Below, in pieces: positions 52,983 through 64,000 of a stretch of 64,000 nucleotides of DNA. The notes beneath the pieces were generated by a model that was given only the letters and a program-made list of their open reading frames with translations, was not told the DNA's origin and searched no databases. Position numbers and translations under genes: made by a program. The stretch's first letter is position 1, and each line of letters starts with the position of its first letter. This DNA comes from Leptothrix cholodnii SP-6. GTDB taxonomy: Bacteria > Pseudomonadota > Gammaproteobacteria > Burkholderiales > Burkholderiaceae_C. The DNA lies in assembly GCF_000019785.1 (NCBI RefSeq), contig NC_010524.1, positions 3,088,001 to 3,152,000 of the forward strand. Reading direction: 5' to 3'.

Positions 52983-54629
52983 ATGACGCCGCACCCGTTC
53001 GACGCCGCAAGCGCACCGCCCCGGTCGGTGCTGACCGGCCGCGACCGCTCGAACCTGCTGCTGCACGATGCCCGCCACGGCAGCGAGCTCGAGCGTCTGC
53101 ACGCGCTGGCGCTGCCACCGCACACGCTGATGCAACGCGCCGGCCAGGCGCTGGCACGGCTGGCCATCGCGCTGGCGCCGCACAGTCGGCGGATCGAGAT
53201 CGTCGCCGGCCCCGGCAACAACGGCGGCGACGGCTTCGAAGCCGCGGCCCTGTTGCAGCAGGCCGGCAAGACGGTTCGGGTCTGGTGGCTTGGCCAGCCC
53301 GATCGACAACCGGCCGATGCCGGCGCTGCGCGACTGCGGGCACTCGCCTTCGGCGTGCCGGTCGTGCCGATCGACGACACCGGCCAGACGCTGCTTCAGG
53401 ACACCCTGAGCCGCTGCGATCACGGCACGCTGGTGATCGACGCCCTGCTCGGTCGCGGCCTGAACCGCGCCGCCGACGGACGGATCGCCGAACTGATCGC
53501 GACCATCAATGCGAGCGCCGCAGCCGTGCTGGCGGTCGATCTGCCGTCCGGGCTGAACGGCGACACCGGCAGCTGGCCACCGGCTCCGGCAGGCGGTGCG
53601 GCGGCGGTGATCGACGCCGACTGGACGCTCGCGCTGCTCAGCCCGGCGCCCGGACTGTTCACCGGCTCCGGCCGCGATCACGCCGGCGAGATCTGGTGGC
53701 ACGACCTGGCGGTCGACCTGCAGGCCGTGCCGGCGCAGGCCGTGCTCGAGCGTGGCGCCGCCTTCGATGCGGTGGCGGTGCCGCGGCGCCACGCCCAGCA
53801 CAAGGGCAGCTTCGGCGACGTGTGGGTGATCGGCGGCGCGGCATCGATGGCGGGCGCCGCGTGGCTGGCCGCACGCGCGGCGCTGCAGTGCGGCGCGGGG
53901 CGGGTCTATGTCGATCTGCTGGACGCCCGCTCGCGCCACGCCGACACGCTGCATCCCGAACTGATGCCGGGCGCCACGCCCGACGCGGCGCGGCTGGGCG
54001 CATCGACCGTGGTAGCCGGTTGCGGCGGCGGCACCGACATCGCCGCACGCCTGCCGTCGCTGCTGGCGCACGCCGCCCGCCTGGTGCTCGACGCCGATGC
54101 GCTCAATGCGATCGCCGCCGATCCGGCACTCGATCGAGCGTTGCGGGCGCGTGGCACGTCGGGCCGGCCCACCGTGATGACACCGCACCCGCTGGAGGCC
54201 GCACGGCTGCTCGGCTGCAGCGCCGCCGACGTGCAGCGCAACCGGTTCGAGGCCGCGCAGACCCTGGCCGATCGCTGGCAGGTCGTGGTCGTGCTCAAGG
54301 GATCGGGCTCGGTGATCGCCGCGCCAGGCGAGCTGCCGTCGATCAACGGCAGCGGCAACGCCGCACTGGCCACGCCCGGCAGCGGCGACGTGCTGGCCGG
54401 CTGCCTCGGCGGCCTGTGGAGCCGTCACGCCAGCACGCGCCGCGACGCAGCCTCGGGCCCGCATGCGGACTCGCTGCAAACCGCAAGGCAGGCCACGCTG
54501 GCGGCCTGCCACCTGCACGGCGCCACCGCCCAGGCGCTCAGCCCGCAGGCCGAAGCACTGCCCGCGGCACGCGTCGCCGAAGCGCTCGGCGACGAGCTGC
54601 GACGCATCGCCGCGGCACGCCGGGCCTGA
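52983..54629 (+). CDS. nnr: Bifunctional NAD(P)H-hydrate repair enzyme Nnr
   Basis: A 548-residue fusion repairing hydrated NADH and NADPH. The N-terminal epimerase (about 30-235) has GPGNNGGDGFEAA and LPSGLNGDTG; the C-terminal ADP/ATP-dependent dehydratase (about 255-545) has KGSFGDVWVIGG, VVLKGSGSVI and NGSGNAALATPGSGDVLAG. The start at 52983 is 2 bases after the PIN gene. It converges on rnr. Confidence 0.95.
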   Translation: MTPHPFDAASAPPRSVLTGRDRSNLLLHDARHGSELERLHALALPPHTLMQRAGQALARLAIALAPHSRRIEIVAGPGNNGGDGFEAAALLQQAGKTVRVWWLGQPDRQPADAGAARLRALAFGVPVVPIDDTGQTLLQDTLSRCDHGTLVIDALLGRGLNRAADGRIAELIATINASAAAVLAVDLPSGLNGDTGSWPPAPAGGAAAVIDADWTLALLSPAPGLFTGSGRDHAGEIWWHDLAVDLQAVPAQAVLERGAAFDAVAVPRRHAQHKGSFGDVWVIGGAASMAGAAWLAARAALQCGAGRVYVDLLDARSRHADTLHPELMPGATPDAARLGASTVVAGCGGGTDIAARLPSLLAHAARLVLDADALNAIAADPALDRALRARGTSGRPTVMTPHPLEAARLLGCSAADVQRNRFEAAQTLADRWQVVVVLKGSGSVIAAPGELPSINGSGNAALATPGSGDVLAGCLGGLWSRHASTRRDAASGPHADSLQTARQATLAACHLHGATAQALSPQAEALPAARVAEALGDELRRIAAARRA

Positions 54630-54649
54630 GGGCAGACCCGGCGGCGGGC

Positions 54650-56851
54650 TCAACCGCGGCCGTTGCGCCTGGCCTTGGCCTTGCGCGCCTCGGCACCCGC
54701 GGCGCTCTTGCGTGGCGTCGCCGGCTTGCCGGTCGACTTGCCGCCGGCCTCCTTGCGGCCGGCACGGCGCACCTGGCGATCGGCGTCCTTGATGGCCGCC
54801 AGCTCGTCCTGCGCATTGGCATGGCGTTCACGCGGAGCTCGCGCCGTCGGCTGCGGCGCGGCGCCTTCGCGCACCATCCGGAAATCGATCTTGCGGCCGT
54901 CGAGATCGACGCGACTGACCTGCACCCGGATGCGCCCGCCCACCACGTAACGCACGCCGGTGCGCTCGCCACGCATTTCCTGGCGCGCCTCGTCATAGCG
55001 GAAATACTCGCCACCGAGTTCGGTGATGTGCACCAGGCCCTCGACGTAGAGCTCGTCCAGCTGCACGAACAGCCCGAAGCTGGTGACGGAACTGATCGTG
55101 CCGGCGTACTCCTCGCCGAGGCGATCGCGCATGAACTTGCACTTGAGCCAGGCCTCGACGTCGCGCGAGGCCTCGTCGGCACGCCGCTCGTTGGCGCTGC
55201 AGTGCGCGCCGGCGGCTTCCCAGGCGGCACTTTCATGGTGTGCGGCCGACACCGGTTTGCCGCGCCGGGTCTCGGCCGGCGCGGCATGGCCTTGCGGCAG
55301 CGTCAGGTGATAGCGCTTGTTGTGCAGCAGCGCCTTGATCACCCGGTGCACCAGCAGATCCGGATAGCGCCGGATCGGGCTGGTGAAGTGCGTGTAGGCG
55401 TCGTAGGCCAGGCCGAAGTGGCCGCTGTTGGTCGGCGTGTAGATCGCCTGCTGCATCGAACGCAGCAGCATCTGGTGGATCTGCGCGACGTCGGGCCGAT
55501 CGCGCGTCTGCTGCGCGATCATCTGCAGCTCCGCCGGCTTGGGTTCTTCGCTCAGGACGAAACCGAGGCCCATGCTGCGCAGGTAGTTCTGCAGCGTGGT
55601 GCGTTTTTCGGGCGTCGGCCCCTCGTGCACGCGATAGACCGACGGATGTTTGCCGCCGTGGATGAAGTCGGCCGCGCAGACGTTGGCCGCCAGCATCGCC
55701 TCTTCGATCAGGCGGTGCGCCTCGGTGCGGGTGCGCGGCACGATCTTCTCGATGCGGCCGTTGTCGTCGCAGACGATCTGGGTCTCGGTGGTCTCGAAAT
55801 CGACCGCCCCGCGCAGTGCGCGCTGCTTGAGCAAGGCGCGATAGATCTCGTGCAGGTGCACCAGATGAGGCACCAGTTCATGACGACGCTGCGCCTCGGG
55901 GCCGCGCGTGTTGGTCAGGATGGTCGCCACCTCGGTGTAGGTGAAGCGTGCATGCGACAGGATCACCGCCGGATAGAACTGGTAGGCGTGCACCTCGCCG
56001 CTGGCGTTGACCAGCATGTCGCACACCATCGACAGCCGCTCTTCGTCAGGGTTGAGCGAACACAGCCCGTTGGACAGCTTCTCGGGCAGCATGGGAATCA
56101 CGCGCCGCGGGAAGTAGACCGAGGTCGCGCGCTCGTAGGCGTCGTCATCGAGCGGCTCGCCGGGCTTGACGTAATGGCTGACGTCGGCAATCGCCACCAG
56201 CAGGCGCCAGCCCTTGGTGCGACCGACCTTGGCCGGCTCGCAATAGACCGCGTCGTCGAAGTCGCGGGCATCTTCGCCGTCGATCGTGACCAGCGGCACA
56301 TCGCGCAGGTCGATGCGGCCCTTGCAGTCGGCCGCCCGCACGCGGTCGGGCAGCTTGCCGGTCTGCGCCAGCGTCTCCGGCGAGAAACGATGCGGCACCT
56401 CGTACTTGCGCACCGCGATCTCGATCTCCATGCCGGGGTCGTCGATGTCACCCAGCACCTCGGTGATGCGGCCAACGGGCTGGGCATAGAGCGAGGGCGG
56501 CTCGACCAGTTCGACGGCCACCACCTGCCCGACTTCGGCCTTGGCCAACGCGTTCTTGGGAATCAGGATGTCCTGACCGTAGCGCTTGTCTTCCGGTGCC
56601 ACCACCCACATGCCGTTTTCGTTGAGCAGCCGGCCGATGATCGGCGCGCGCTTGCGCTCGAGGATCTCGAGCACGCGGCCTTCCGGTCGACCCTTGCGAT
56701 CCTGGCGTATGACGCGCACCTTGACCCGGTCGCGGTGCAGAACCGCCTTCATCTCCTGGGGTGCCAGATAGATGTCGGGCTCGCCACCACCTCGGATCAC
56801 GAAGCCGTGCCCATCGCGGTGGCCTTGCACCGTGCCCTCGATTTCACTCAT
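54650..56851 (-). CDS. rnr: Ribonuclease R
   Basis: A 733-residue 3'-5' exoribonuclease that degrades structured RNA. It begins directly with the first cold-shock domain (EGTVQGHRDGHGFV at 5-18) and lacks the N-terminal helix-turn-helix of about 80 residues found in E. coli. The RNB domain has the catalytic acids in DGEDARDFDDAV; an S1 domain (GTISSVTSFGLFVQL) and a Lys/Arg-rich tail follow. A 45-residue hydrophilic insertion (after TLPQGHAAPAETRRG) interrupts the RNB end. The start at 56851 is the first ATG; a TTG five codons upstream is less likely. Confidence 0.95.
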   Translation of the reverse strand: MSEIEGTVQGHRDGHGFVIRGGGEPDIYLAPQEMKAVLHRDRVKVRVIRQDRKGRPEGRVLEILERKRAPIIGRLLNENGMWVVAPEDKRYGQDILIPKNALAKAEVGQVVAVELVEPPSLYAQPVGRITEVLGDIDDPGMEIEIAVRKYEVPHRFSPETLAQTGKLPDRVRAADCKGRIDLRDVPLVTIDGEDARDFDDAVYCEPAKVGRTKGWRLLVAIADVSHYVKPGEPLDDDAYERATSVYFPRRVIPMLPEKLSNGLCSLNPDEERLSMVCDMLVNASGEVHAYQFYPAVILSHARFTYTEVATILTNTRGPEAQRRHELVPHLVHLHEIYRALLKQRALRGAVDFETTETQIVCDDNGRIEKIVPRTRTEAHRLIEEAMLAANVCAADFIHGGKHPSVYRVHEGPTPEKRTTLQNYLRSMGLGFVLSEEPKPAELQMIAQQTRDRPDVAQIHQMLLRSMQQAIYTPTNSGHFGLAYDAYTHFTSPIRRYPDLLVHRVIKALLHNKRYHLTLPQGHAAPAETRRGKPVSAAHHESAAWEAAGAHCSANERRADEASRDVEAWLKCKFMRDRLGEEYAGTISSVTSFGLFVQLDELYVEGLVHITELGGEYFRYDEARQEMRGERTGVRYVVGGRIRVQVSRVDLDGRKIDFRMVREGAAPQPTARAPRERHANAQDELAAIKDADRQVRRAGRKEAGGKSTGKPATPRKSAAGAEARKAKARRNGRG

Positions 56852-56876
56852 CAGTGTTGTAGTCAAACAATACCTC

Positions 56877-56906
56877 TTGCTTTTCTGTTTGAATGGATGC
56901 TACACT
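56877..56906 (+). promoter_or_regulatory. Promoter of tRNA-Leu
   Basis: TTGCTT (56877-56882) and TACACT (56901-56906) are separated by 18 bases, about 55 bases upstream of the tRNA. The AT-rich 110-base gap is shared with divergent rnr. Confidence 0.6.
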
Positions 56907-56961
56907 TTCTTTCTCGGTTGATTACAGCAGTTCAGCAATCAACCGGAAGAAAATCCTGAAA

Positions 56962-57046
<85 letters not shown>

Positions 57047-57050
57047 AACT

Positions 57051-57086
57051 CAATAATGGCCAGCACATGCTGGCCATTATTGTTTG
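57051..57086. terminator. Terminator after tRNA-Leu
   Basis: CAATAATGGCCAGCA and its complement (57051-57065 and 57068-57082) form a near-perfect long stem with a very short loop, followed by TTTG. Symmetric A/T ends make it workable in either direction. Confidence 0.85.
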
Positions 57087-57152
57087 TGGCGGCGAGAAAT
57101 GTGCCGCACAGAGCCACACACCCGGTTGTATCGATGATCGTGTGAGCTGAAC

Positions 57153-57173
57153 GTCGTCGATCCGATCGACGAC
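57153..57173. repeat. 21-bp near-perfect palindrome
   Basis: GTCGTCGATC and GATCGACGAC are perfect 10-base inverted arms around a single C, 107 bases after the tRNA. It contains no T-run. Its place between two terminators and outside any gene leaves open a protein-binding site or extra mRNA end hairpin. Confidence 0.6.
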
Positions 57174-57178
57174 CCAAT

Positions 57179-57204
57179 AAAAAAGCGGGCCACAGACGGC
57201 CCGC
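57179..57204 (-). terminator. Terminator after the phosphoribosyltransferase gene
   Basis: On the minus strand GCGGGCC / GGCCCGC forms a perfect 7-bp stem with a 6-base loop, followed by six T (57184-57179). It ends the hflX-to-phosphoribosyltransferase run. Confidence 0.9.
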
Positions 57205-57242
57205 CTTCTGACGACGGCGTCTTCACGCCTCATCATCGTCCG

Positions 57243-57764
57243 TCAAACCGACAGCTTCTTCGCCAAGCCATCCGGACGAAGATCGTCGTACTCCTCGAAC
57301 GGCTGGTGGATCCAGGGGCTGGTCGGAAGCATCTCGACAAAATAGTCCGGCGTGTAGGTCGACACGCCCTTGACCCACAGCACGGCCGAGCGCAGATCGC
57401 TGATCGCAGGCATGCCGCGCAGCCGATCGACGACGGCCCGCAACGTCACACCGGAATCGGCCAGGTCGTCGACGAGCAGCACCCGCCCGGCCAACTCGCC
57501 CTTGGGCATGGTGATGTACTTGGCCAGATCGAGTCGACCCTGGATCGTGCCGGCCTCGGCGCGATAGGAACTGGTCGACATGATCGCCAGGGGCTTGTCG
57601 AACACGCGCGACAACACGTCACCCGGGCGCATGCCACCACGCGCCAGGCAGATGATCTGATCGAAGGCCCAGCCCGAGTTGTGAACCTTGATGGCCAGGC
57701 GCTCGATCAGCAGGTGGTACTCGTCCCAGGAAACATAGAGATGTTTTCCGTCATCGGTCAGCAT
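57243..57764 (-). CDS. Purine phosphoribosyltransferase (Hpt/Gpt-like)
   Basis: A 173-residue type I phosphoribosyltransferase. The PRPP-binding signature VLLVDDLADSGVTL lies near residues 97-110, and ARGGMRPGDVLS near 42-53 is the other active-site loop. Residue size and its place just after purA suggest hypoxanthine/guanine salvage, but xanthine is possible. GGAG six bases before 57764 decides the start; the frame upstream runs into purA. Confidence 0.88.
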   Translation of the reverse strand: MLTDDGKHLYVSWDEYHLLIERLAIKVHNSGWAFDQIICLARGGMRPGDVLSRVFDKPLAIMSTSSYRAEAGTIQGRLDLAKYITMPKGELAGRVLLVDDLADSGVTLRAVVDRLRGMPAISDLRSAVLWVKGVSTYTPDYFVEMLPTSPWIHQPFEEYDDLRPDGLAKKLSV

Positions 57765-57796
57765 AGGGGGCTCCTCTTGGGCACGATCTTCAACGG

Positions 57797-60345
<2,549 letters not shown>

Positions 60346-60401
60346 GGAAATCCGTGAAATCGAAACGGTGGATTCTAACGGGCCGGGCGTCGTGCTTCGA
60401 C

Positions 60402-60590
60402 TCAACCCGCCACGAACACCAGGAGCAACAGCCCGACCAGGATGCTGCTGAGTCCGATGAAACGGATCTGCCCGTCACTCAGGCGCAGCACCTGCTCGAA
60501 CACCTGGCGCCATCGGGTCGGATTCATGAACGGCATCAGGCCTTCGAACACCAGCATCAAGGCCAGTGCCGCCAACAGGATGTCGCCCAT
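60402..60590 (-). CDS. DUF2065 small membrane protein
   Basis: A 62-residue protein with two membrane helices (about 3-22 and 43-60) and the family core [16 protein letters not shown]. Function unknown; a DUF2065 gene regularly lies between hflC and hisZ/purA. It starts 10 bases after hflC. Confidence 0.88.
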   Translation of the reverse strand: MGDILLAALALMLVFEGLMPFMNPTRWRQVFEQVLRLSDGQIRFIGLSSILVGLLLLVFVAG

Positions 60591-60600
60591 CCTGGTCGAC

Positions 60601-61488
60601 TTACTTGCGTGGCGCAGGCGCGGCAGCGCCGCCACGCATGGCCCGGAAGAAATCGCTGCTCGGATCGACCACGATCACGTCGCTCTTGCTGCGAAAGCTC
60701 GCCCGATAGGCCTCGAGGCTGCGATAGAACTGCGCGAACTGCGGATCGCGGCCGAATGACTCGGCATACAGCGCCGATGCCTTCGCATCGCCCTCGCCCT
60801 TGATCTTCTGCGCATCACGATAGGCTTCGGCAAGCACGATTTCGCGCTGGCGATCGGCATCGGCGCGGATCTTCTCGCCTTCGGCCGACCCTTCCGACCG
60901 CAACTCGTTGGCCACACGCTTGCGTTCGGACTCCATGCGGCGATAGACCGACTCGGTCACCGACGAAGCGAAGTCGACACGCTTGATCCGCACATCCACC
61001 ACCTCGATGCCGAAGTTCTTGGCGTCGTCACCCAGGCGGGCAAGCACGCCCTGCATGACACGATCGCGCTCACCCGACAACATCGCACGCACGCTGCGCT
61101 TGGTGACTTCCTCGTTCATCGCCGCCTGCACGATCGGCGACAAGCGGGCTTCGGCATTGCGAAGATCGGTGCCGGTGTTGCGGATGAACTGGCGGGCATC
61201 GACCACGCGCCACTTGACCAGCCAGTCGATCACCAGGCTCTGCTTTTCCGCCGTGAAGATGGGGCGCGTTTCCGGGCTGTCGAGCGACTGGGTGCGGCGA
61301 TCGAGAAAGATCACGTTCTGCAGCGGCGGCGGCAGCTTGAACTTCAGGCCCGGCTCGGTGATCACTTCCTTGATCTCACCGAGTGAATAGACAACGGCAA
61401 AGTTACGTTGGTCGACCACGAAGAGGGTCGACATCGCGGTCATCAGCACCAGCAGGATGCCGACGACAATCAGTCCCAGACGGTTCAT
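60601..61488 (-). CDS. hflC: FtsH modulator HflC
   Basis: A 295-residue SPFH/prohibitin-family protein, anchored by one N-terminal helix (about 4-24), with the domain facing the periplasm. It forms a large cage with HflK around FtsH and restrains its proteolysis. VDQRNFAVVYSLGEIKEV opens the domain; a long coiled-coil helix (ESERKRVANELRSEGSAEGE and on) follows. Confidence 0.96.
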   Translation of the reverse strand: MNRLGLIVVGILLVLMTAMSTLFVVDQRNFAVVYSLGEIKEVITEPGLKFKLPPPLQNVIFLDRRTQSLDSPETRPIFTAEKQSLVIDWLVKWRVVDARQFIRNTGTDLRNAEARLSPIVQAAMNEEVTKRSVRAMLSGERDRVMQGVLARLGDDAKNFGIEVVDVRIKRVDFASSVTESVYRRMESERKRVANELRSEGSAEGEKIRADADRQREIVLAEAYRDAQKIKGEGDAKASALYAESFGRDPQFAQFYRSLEAYRASFRSKSDVIVVDPSSDFFRAMRGGAAAPAPRK

Positions 61489-61505
61489 TTCTTGGTATCT
61501 CCGAC

Positions 61506-62807
61506 TCAACGACCGTCACGGTCGCGGCTGCGCTGGCCATCGCGCGAACGCACATCCGTGACCGCACCCTGCATGGATTCAGGCGAGGGAATCACGGGCC
61601 CGGCCGCGGGTGCCGGACCGGACGCGGCCTGCTGGATCAGCTTGTCCAGCGGCAGATAAAGCAGATTGCTGCCATTGCGTGAATCGACCATCACCTTGCT
61701 GACGTTCGAATAGACCTGCGCCATGGTGTCGATGTAGAGGCGGTCCCGCGTCACGGCCGGCGCCTTCTGGTACTCGGTCAGCACGGAGCGGAAACGTTCG
61801 GCGTCACCTTCGGCCTGGGCGATCACGCGCGCGCGATAACCCTGCGCCTCTTCGGACAGCCGCGCCGCAGCACCCTGCGCCTTGGGCAGGATGTCGTTGG
61901 CATAGGCCTGGCCTTCGTTCTTCAGGCGCTCGCGATCGGCACCGGCCTTGAAGGCGTCATCGAACGCGGCCTGTACCTGCTCGGGCGCCTGAACGCTCTG
62001 AACGTTGACATTGACGACCAGGATGCCCGCCTTCAGGCGATCGAGCTGGGTCTGGATCGACTTGACCAGATCGACCGCGATCGCGTCACGCTGCTCGTAG
62101 AGCACCGAATCCATGTTGCTGCGCCCGACGATCTCGCGTACCGCCGATTCGGCCGCCTGCAGGACGGCCTCGTCGACATTGCGATTCTCGAACAGGAAGT
62201 CCTTGGCATCCTTCAGGCGCCATTGCACCGTGAACCGGATGTCGACGATGTTCTCGTCCTGCGTGAGCATCGACGAATCACGCAAGCCGGTGGCCTGCAC
62301 GACATTGCTGCGCCCCACCTCGGTCGAGCGGGTCTGCGTCACCGACACGGTGTCGTGCGACTGGAACGGATAAGGCCAGCGGAACTGGATGCCGGCATCG
62401 ACCGTGCGCGTGAACTTGCCGAAGGTCAGCACCACGGCTTGCTGGCCTTCCTGGACGATGAAGAAGCCGCTGCCGAACCACAGCAACGCGACGACGCCGG
62501 CGATCAGCCCACCACCGATGCCCATCACGCGGGCATCCGGCGGCTCACTTCCTGAGCCACCCGGATTGCCACGGCCGCCACGCGGACCACCGTTGCGACC
62601 GCCAAACAGGCCGCCGAGCTTCTGGTTGAAATCACGCCACAACTCGTCGAGATCGGGCGGCCCATCGTTGCGGCCATTGCTGGCCATGCCCGAGGCGCCT
62701 GCAGGCGAAACGAGGCGACGCACGGCAGCTGAAATCGAGGTCAAGCCTGATCCGATGGTGGCTCTCAGGCGCACTGGAAGACTGGGAAAGTAACGAATGG
62801 AAGTCAT
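61506..62807 (-). CDS. hflK: FtsH modulator HflK
   Basis: A protein of about 433 residues, partner of HflC. GPPDLDELWRDFNQKLGGLFG and a Gly/Arg-rich stretch precede one membrane helix and the SPFH domain with coiled coil (AEGDAERFRSVLTEYQKAP). Two starts are possible: 62807, 25 bases after hflX, or 62687 (MASNGRNDGPPDLDE), nearer the conserved part. Neither has a clear ribosome site. Follows hflX. Confidence 0.94.
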   Translation of the reverse strand: MTSIRYFPSLPVRLRATIGSGLTSISAAVRRLVSPAGASGMASNGRNDGPPDLDELWRDFNQKLGGLFGGRNGGPRGGRGNPGGSGSEPPDARVMGIGGGLIAGVVALLWFGSGFFIVQEGQQAVVLTFGKFTRTVDAGIQFRWPYPFQSHDTVSVTQTRSTEVGRSNVVQATGLRDSSMLTQDENIVDIRFTVQWRLKDAKDFLFENRNVDEAVLQAAESAVREIVGRSNMDSVLYEQRDAIAVDLVKSIQTQLDRLKAGILVVNVNVQSVQAPEQVQAAFDDAFKAGADRERLKNEGQAYANDILPKAQGAAARLSEEAQGYRARVIAQAEGDAERFRSVLTEYQKAPAVTRDRLYIDTMAQVYSNVSKVMVDSRNGSNLLYLPLDKLIQQAASGPAPAAGPVIPSPESMQGAVTDVRSRDGQRSRDRDGR

Positions 62808-62832
62808 GAGAGTCAATGCTAACGGCAACGGC

Positions 62833-64000
62833 TCAAGCCTCGTGCGGGTGCGCCGGGACATCATTGGATGCCTCTGGCGCCATAGGTTCCGCATCAGGGG
62901 GCACGGGATCAAAACGGACATCGGCCAGAGGCTGGCCGCGACGGGCGTCGGCGTCGAGAGAAGCCTGGGCGATCGCGCGGCGCAATGCGCCCAGGCCTTC
63001 GTTGGCCGCTGCGCTGATGAAGAATCGGGACACGACCCGTCCCGGCTCGATCTCGTACTGATCGCACATCACACGCGGGAGCGCGTCATCCTCGAGAAGA
63101 TCGATCTTGTTGAAGACCAGGAACTGCGGCACCGACTCGGCACCGATCTCGCGCAGAACGCGCTGCACTTCATGCAGCTGTTCAAGCCAGGTCGGACTGG
63201 CCGCATCGACCACGTGCAGCAGCAGGTCGGAGTCGGCAGACTCCTGCAGCGTGGCCTGAAAAGCCTCCACGAGGCTGTGCGGCAGATCGCGAATGAACCC
63301 CACCGTGTCGGATAGCGACACGCTGCGCCTGGCATCTTCGAGGTACATCTGCCGCGTGGTGGTGTCGAGCGTGGCGAAGAGCTGATCGGCCGCGTAGGCC
63401 TGCGCCTTCACCAGCACATTGAACAGCGTGCTCTTGCCCGCATTGGTGTAGCCGACCAGCGAGACCCGGAACGTGCCATGCCGCTCGCGCGACTTGCGTT
63501 GCGTGCCGCGCTGGCGCTTGACCTTCTCGAGGCGTTCCTTGACCGACTTGATGCGCACGTCGATCATGCGGCGATCGAGTTCGATCTGGGTTTCACCCGG
63601 GCCACCGCGCAGGCCGACACCACCGCGCTGGCGCTCCAGGTGCGACCAGCGGCGGACGAGCCGTGTCGAAAGGTATTGCAGCCGGGCCAGCTCGACCTGC
63701 AGCTTGCCCTCGTGGCTGCGCGCGCGGGCGGCAAAGATCTCGAGGATCAGGCCGGTGCGATCGAGCACCTCGACACCGAGATGGCGCTCGAGATTGCGCT
63801 GCTGGGCCGGGCCGATCGCCTGGTCGAAGATGACGCAATCGGCCTGATGGAGCGCGATCAGCTCCTTGATCTCGTCGGCCTTGCCCGAGCCGACGAACAA
63901 GGCCGGATCGGGCGCCTTGCGGCGGGCGATCAGGCGCGCGACGGCTTCGTCGCCAGCCGACTCGGCCAGCAACGCCAGCTCATCCAGCGTGGGATCAAAT
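62833..64000 (-). CDS. hflX: GTPase HflX (5' end beyond the window)
   Basis: The last 389 or so residues of a ribosome-associated GTPase that splits stalled 70S particles. The glycine-rich RGGPGETQIELDRR linker precedes the G domain with G1 GYTNAGKST, G3 DTVGF and G4 NKID. The frame is open to the right edge (reading FDPTLDELALLAESAGDE), so the true start, and hfq which usually precedes it, are outside. Confidence 0.96.
   Translation of the reverse strand, partial: FDPTLDELALLAESAGDEAVARLIARRKAPDPALFVGSGKADEIKELIALHQADCVIFDQAIGPAQQRNLERHLGVEVLDRTGLILEIFAARARSHEGKLQVELARLQYLSTRLVRRWSHLERQRGGVGLRGGPGETQIELDRRMIDVRIKSVKERLEKVKRQRGTQRKSRERHGTFRVSLVGYTNAGKSTLFNVLVKAQAYAADQLFATLDTTTRQMYLEDARRSVSLSDTVGFIRDLPHSLVEAFQATLQESADSDLLLHVVDAASPTWLEQLHEVQRVLREIGAESVPQFLVFNKIDLLEDDALPRVMCDQYEIEPGRVVSRFFISAAANEGLGALRRAIAQASLDADARRGQPLADVRFDPVPPDAEPMAPEASNDVPAHPHEA

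Noticed and set aside
53285..56959. 1224-codon open frame spanning nnr and rnr
   Set aside because: It is out of frame with nnr and antisense to rnr, and ends inside the tRNA-side promoter region; both genes are clear in other frames.

Overview
The window is a 64 kb stretch of a GC-rich betaproteobacterial chromosome. Gene content and order point to Burkholderiales, probably the Leptothrix/Sphaerotilus/Rubrivivax neighbourhood; this is an inference from layout and protein style, not from a database match. It is almost wholly chromosomal housekeeping DNA: 59 protein genes, one tRNA-Leu, and no insertion sequence, prophage, CRISPR array or rRNA. No gap between genes exceeds about 250 bases. The right edge cuts the 5' end of hflX.

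Layout. 1-4.5 kb: a pseudokinase-HDOD regulator (-), then trxA, rho and rpmE2 (+). 4.6-6.3 kb: a GT-C type membrane glycosyltransferase. 6.3-12.3 kb: a phosphate operon on the minus strand, pstS-pstC-pstA-pstB-phoU-phoR, driven by a clear Pho box but with no phoB between phoU and phoR. 12.4-18 kb: rlmE-ftsH-folP-glmM (-), with yhbY divergent. 18-23.5 kb: carA-carB, greA and a DUF4149 membrane gene. 23.7-28.2 kb: an HbpS/GlcG-like gene, a BI-1 family membrane protein, and rpsF-priB-rpsR-rplI followed by dnaB. 28.3-34.3 kb: a two-part sodium/solute symporter, then ppsA divergent from its regulator ppsR. 34.3-49.6 kb: one long minus-strand series, rpsB-tsf-pyrH-frr-uppS-cdsA-dxr-rseP-bamA-skp-lpxD-fabZ-lpxA-lpxB-rnhB-trmH-like, joining translation, isoprenoid, phospholipid, lipid A and outer-membrane protein assembly. 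49.8-54.6 kb: a tightly coupled plus-strand run of amidase, FAD oxidoreductase, PIN protein and nnr. 54.6-64 kb: rnr, tRNA-Leu(CAG), and a minus-strand cluster hflX-hflK-hflC-DUF2065-hisZ-purA-phosphoribosyltransferase.

Several parts belong together functionally. FtsH, its modulators HflK/HflC and a BI-1 family protein (the family of the FtsH substrate YccA) all lie here, though not adjacent. PpsR regulates PpsA. RseP, BamA, Skp and the Lpx enzymes build and survey the outer membrane. GlmM and folP follow ftsH as in many proteobacteria.

Nothing here is an obvious new defence or mobile system. The points most worth a second look are the pseudokinase-HDOD fusion, the phosphate operon without phoB, the EF-hand loop and large hydrophilic insert in the symporter, the amidase/oxidoreductase/PIN/Nnr operon, RNase R without its N-terminal helix-turn-helix, and the altered loop-6 motif of BamA.
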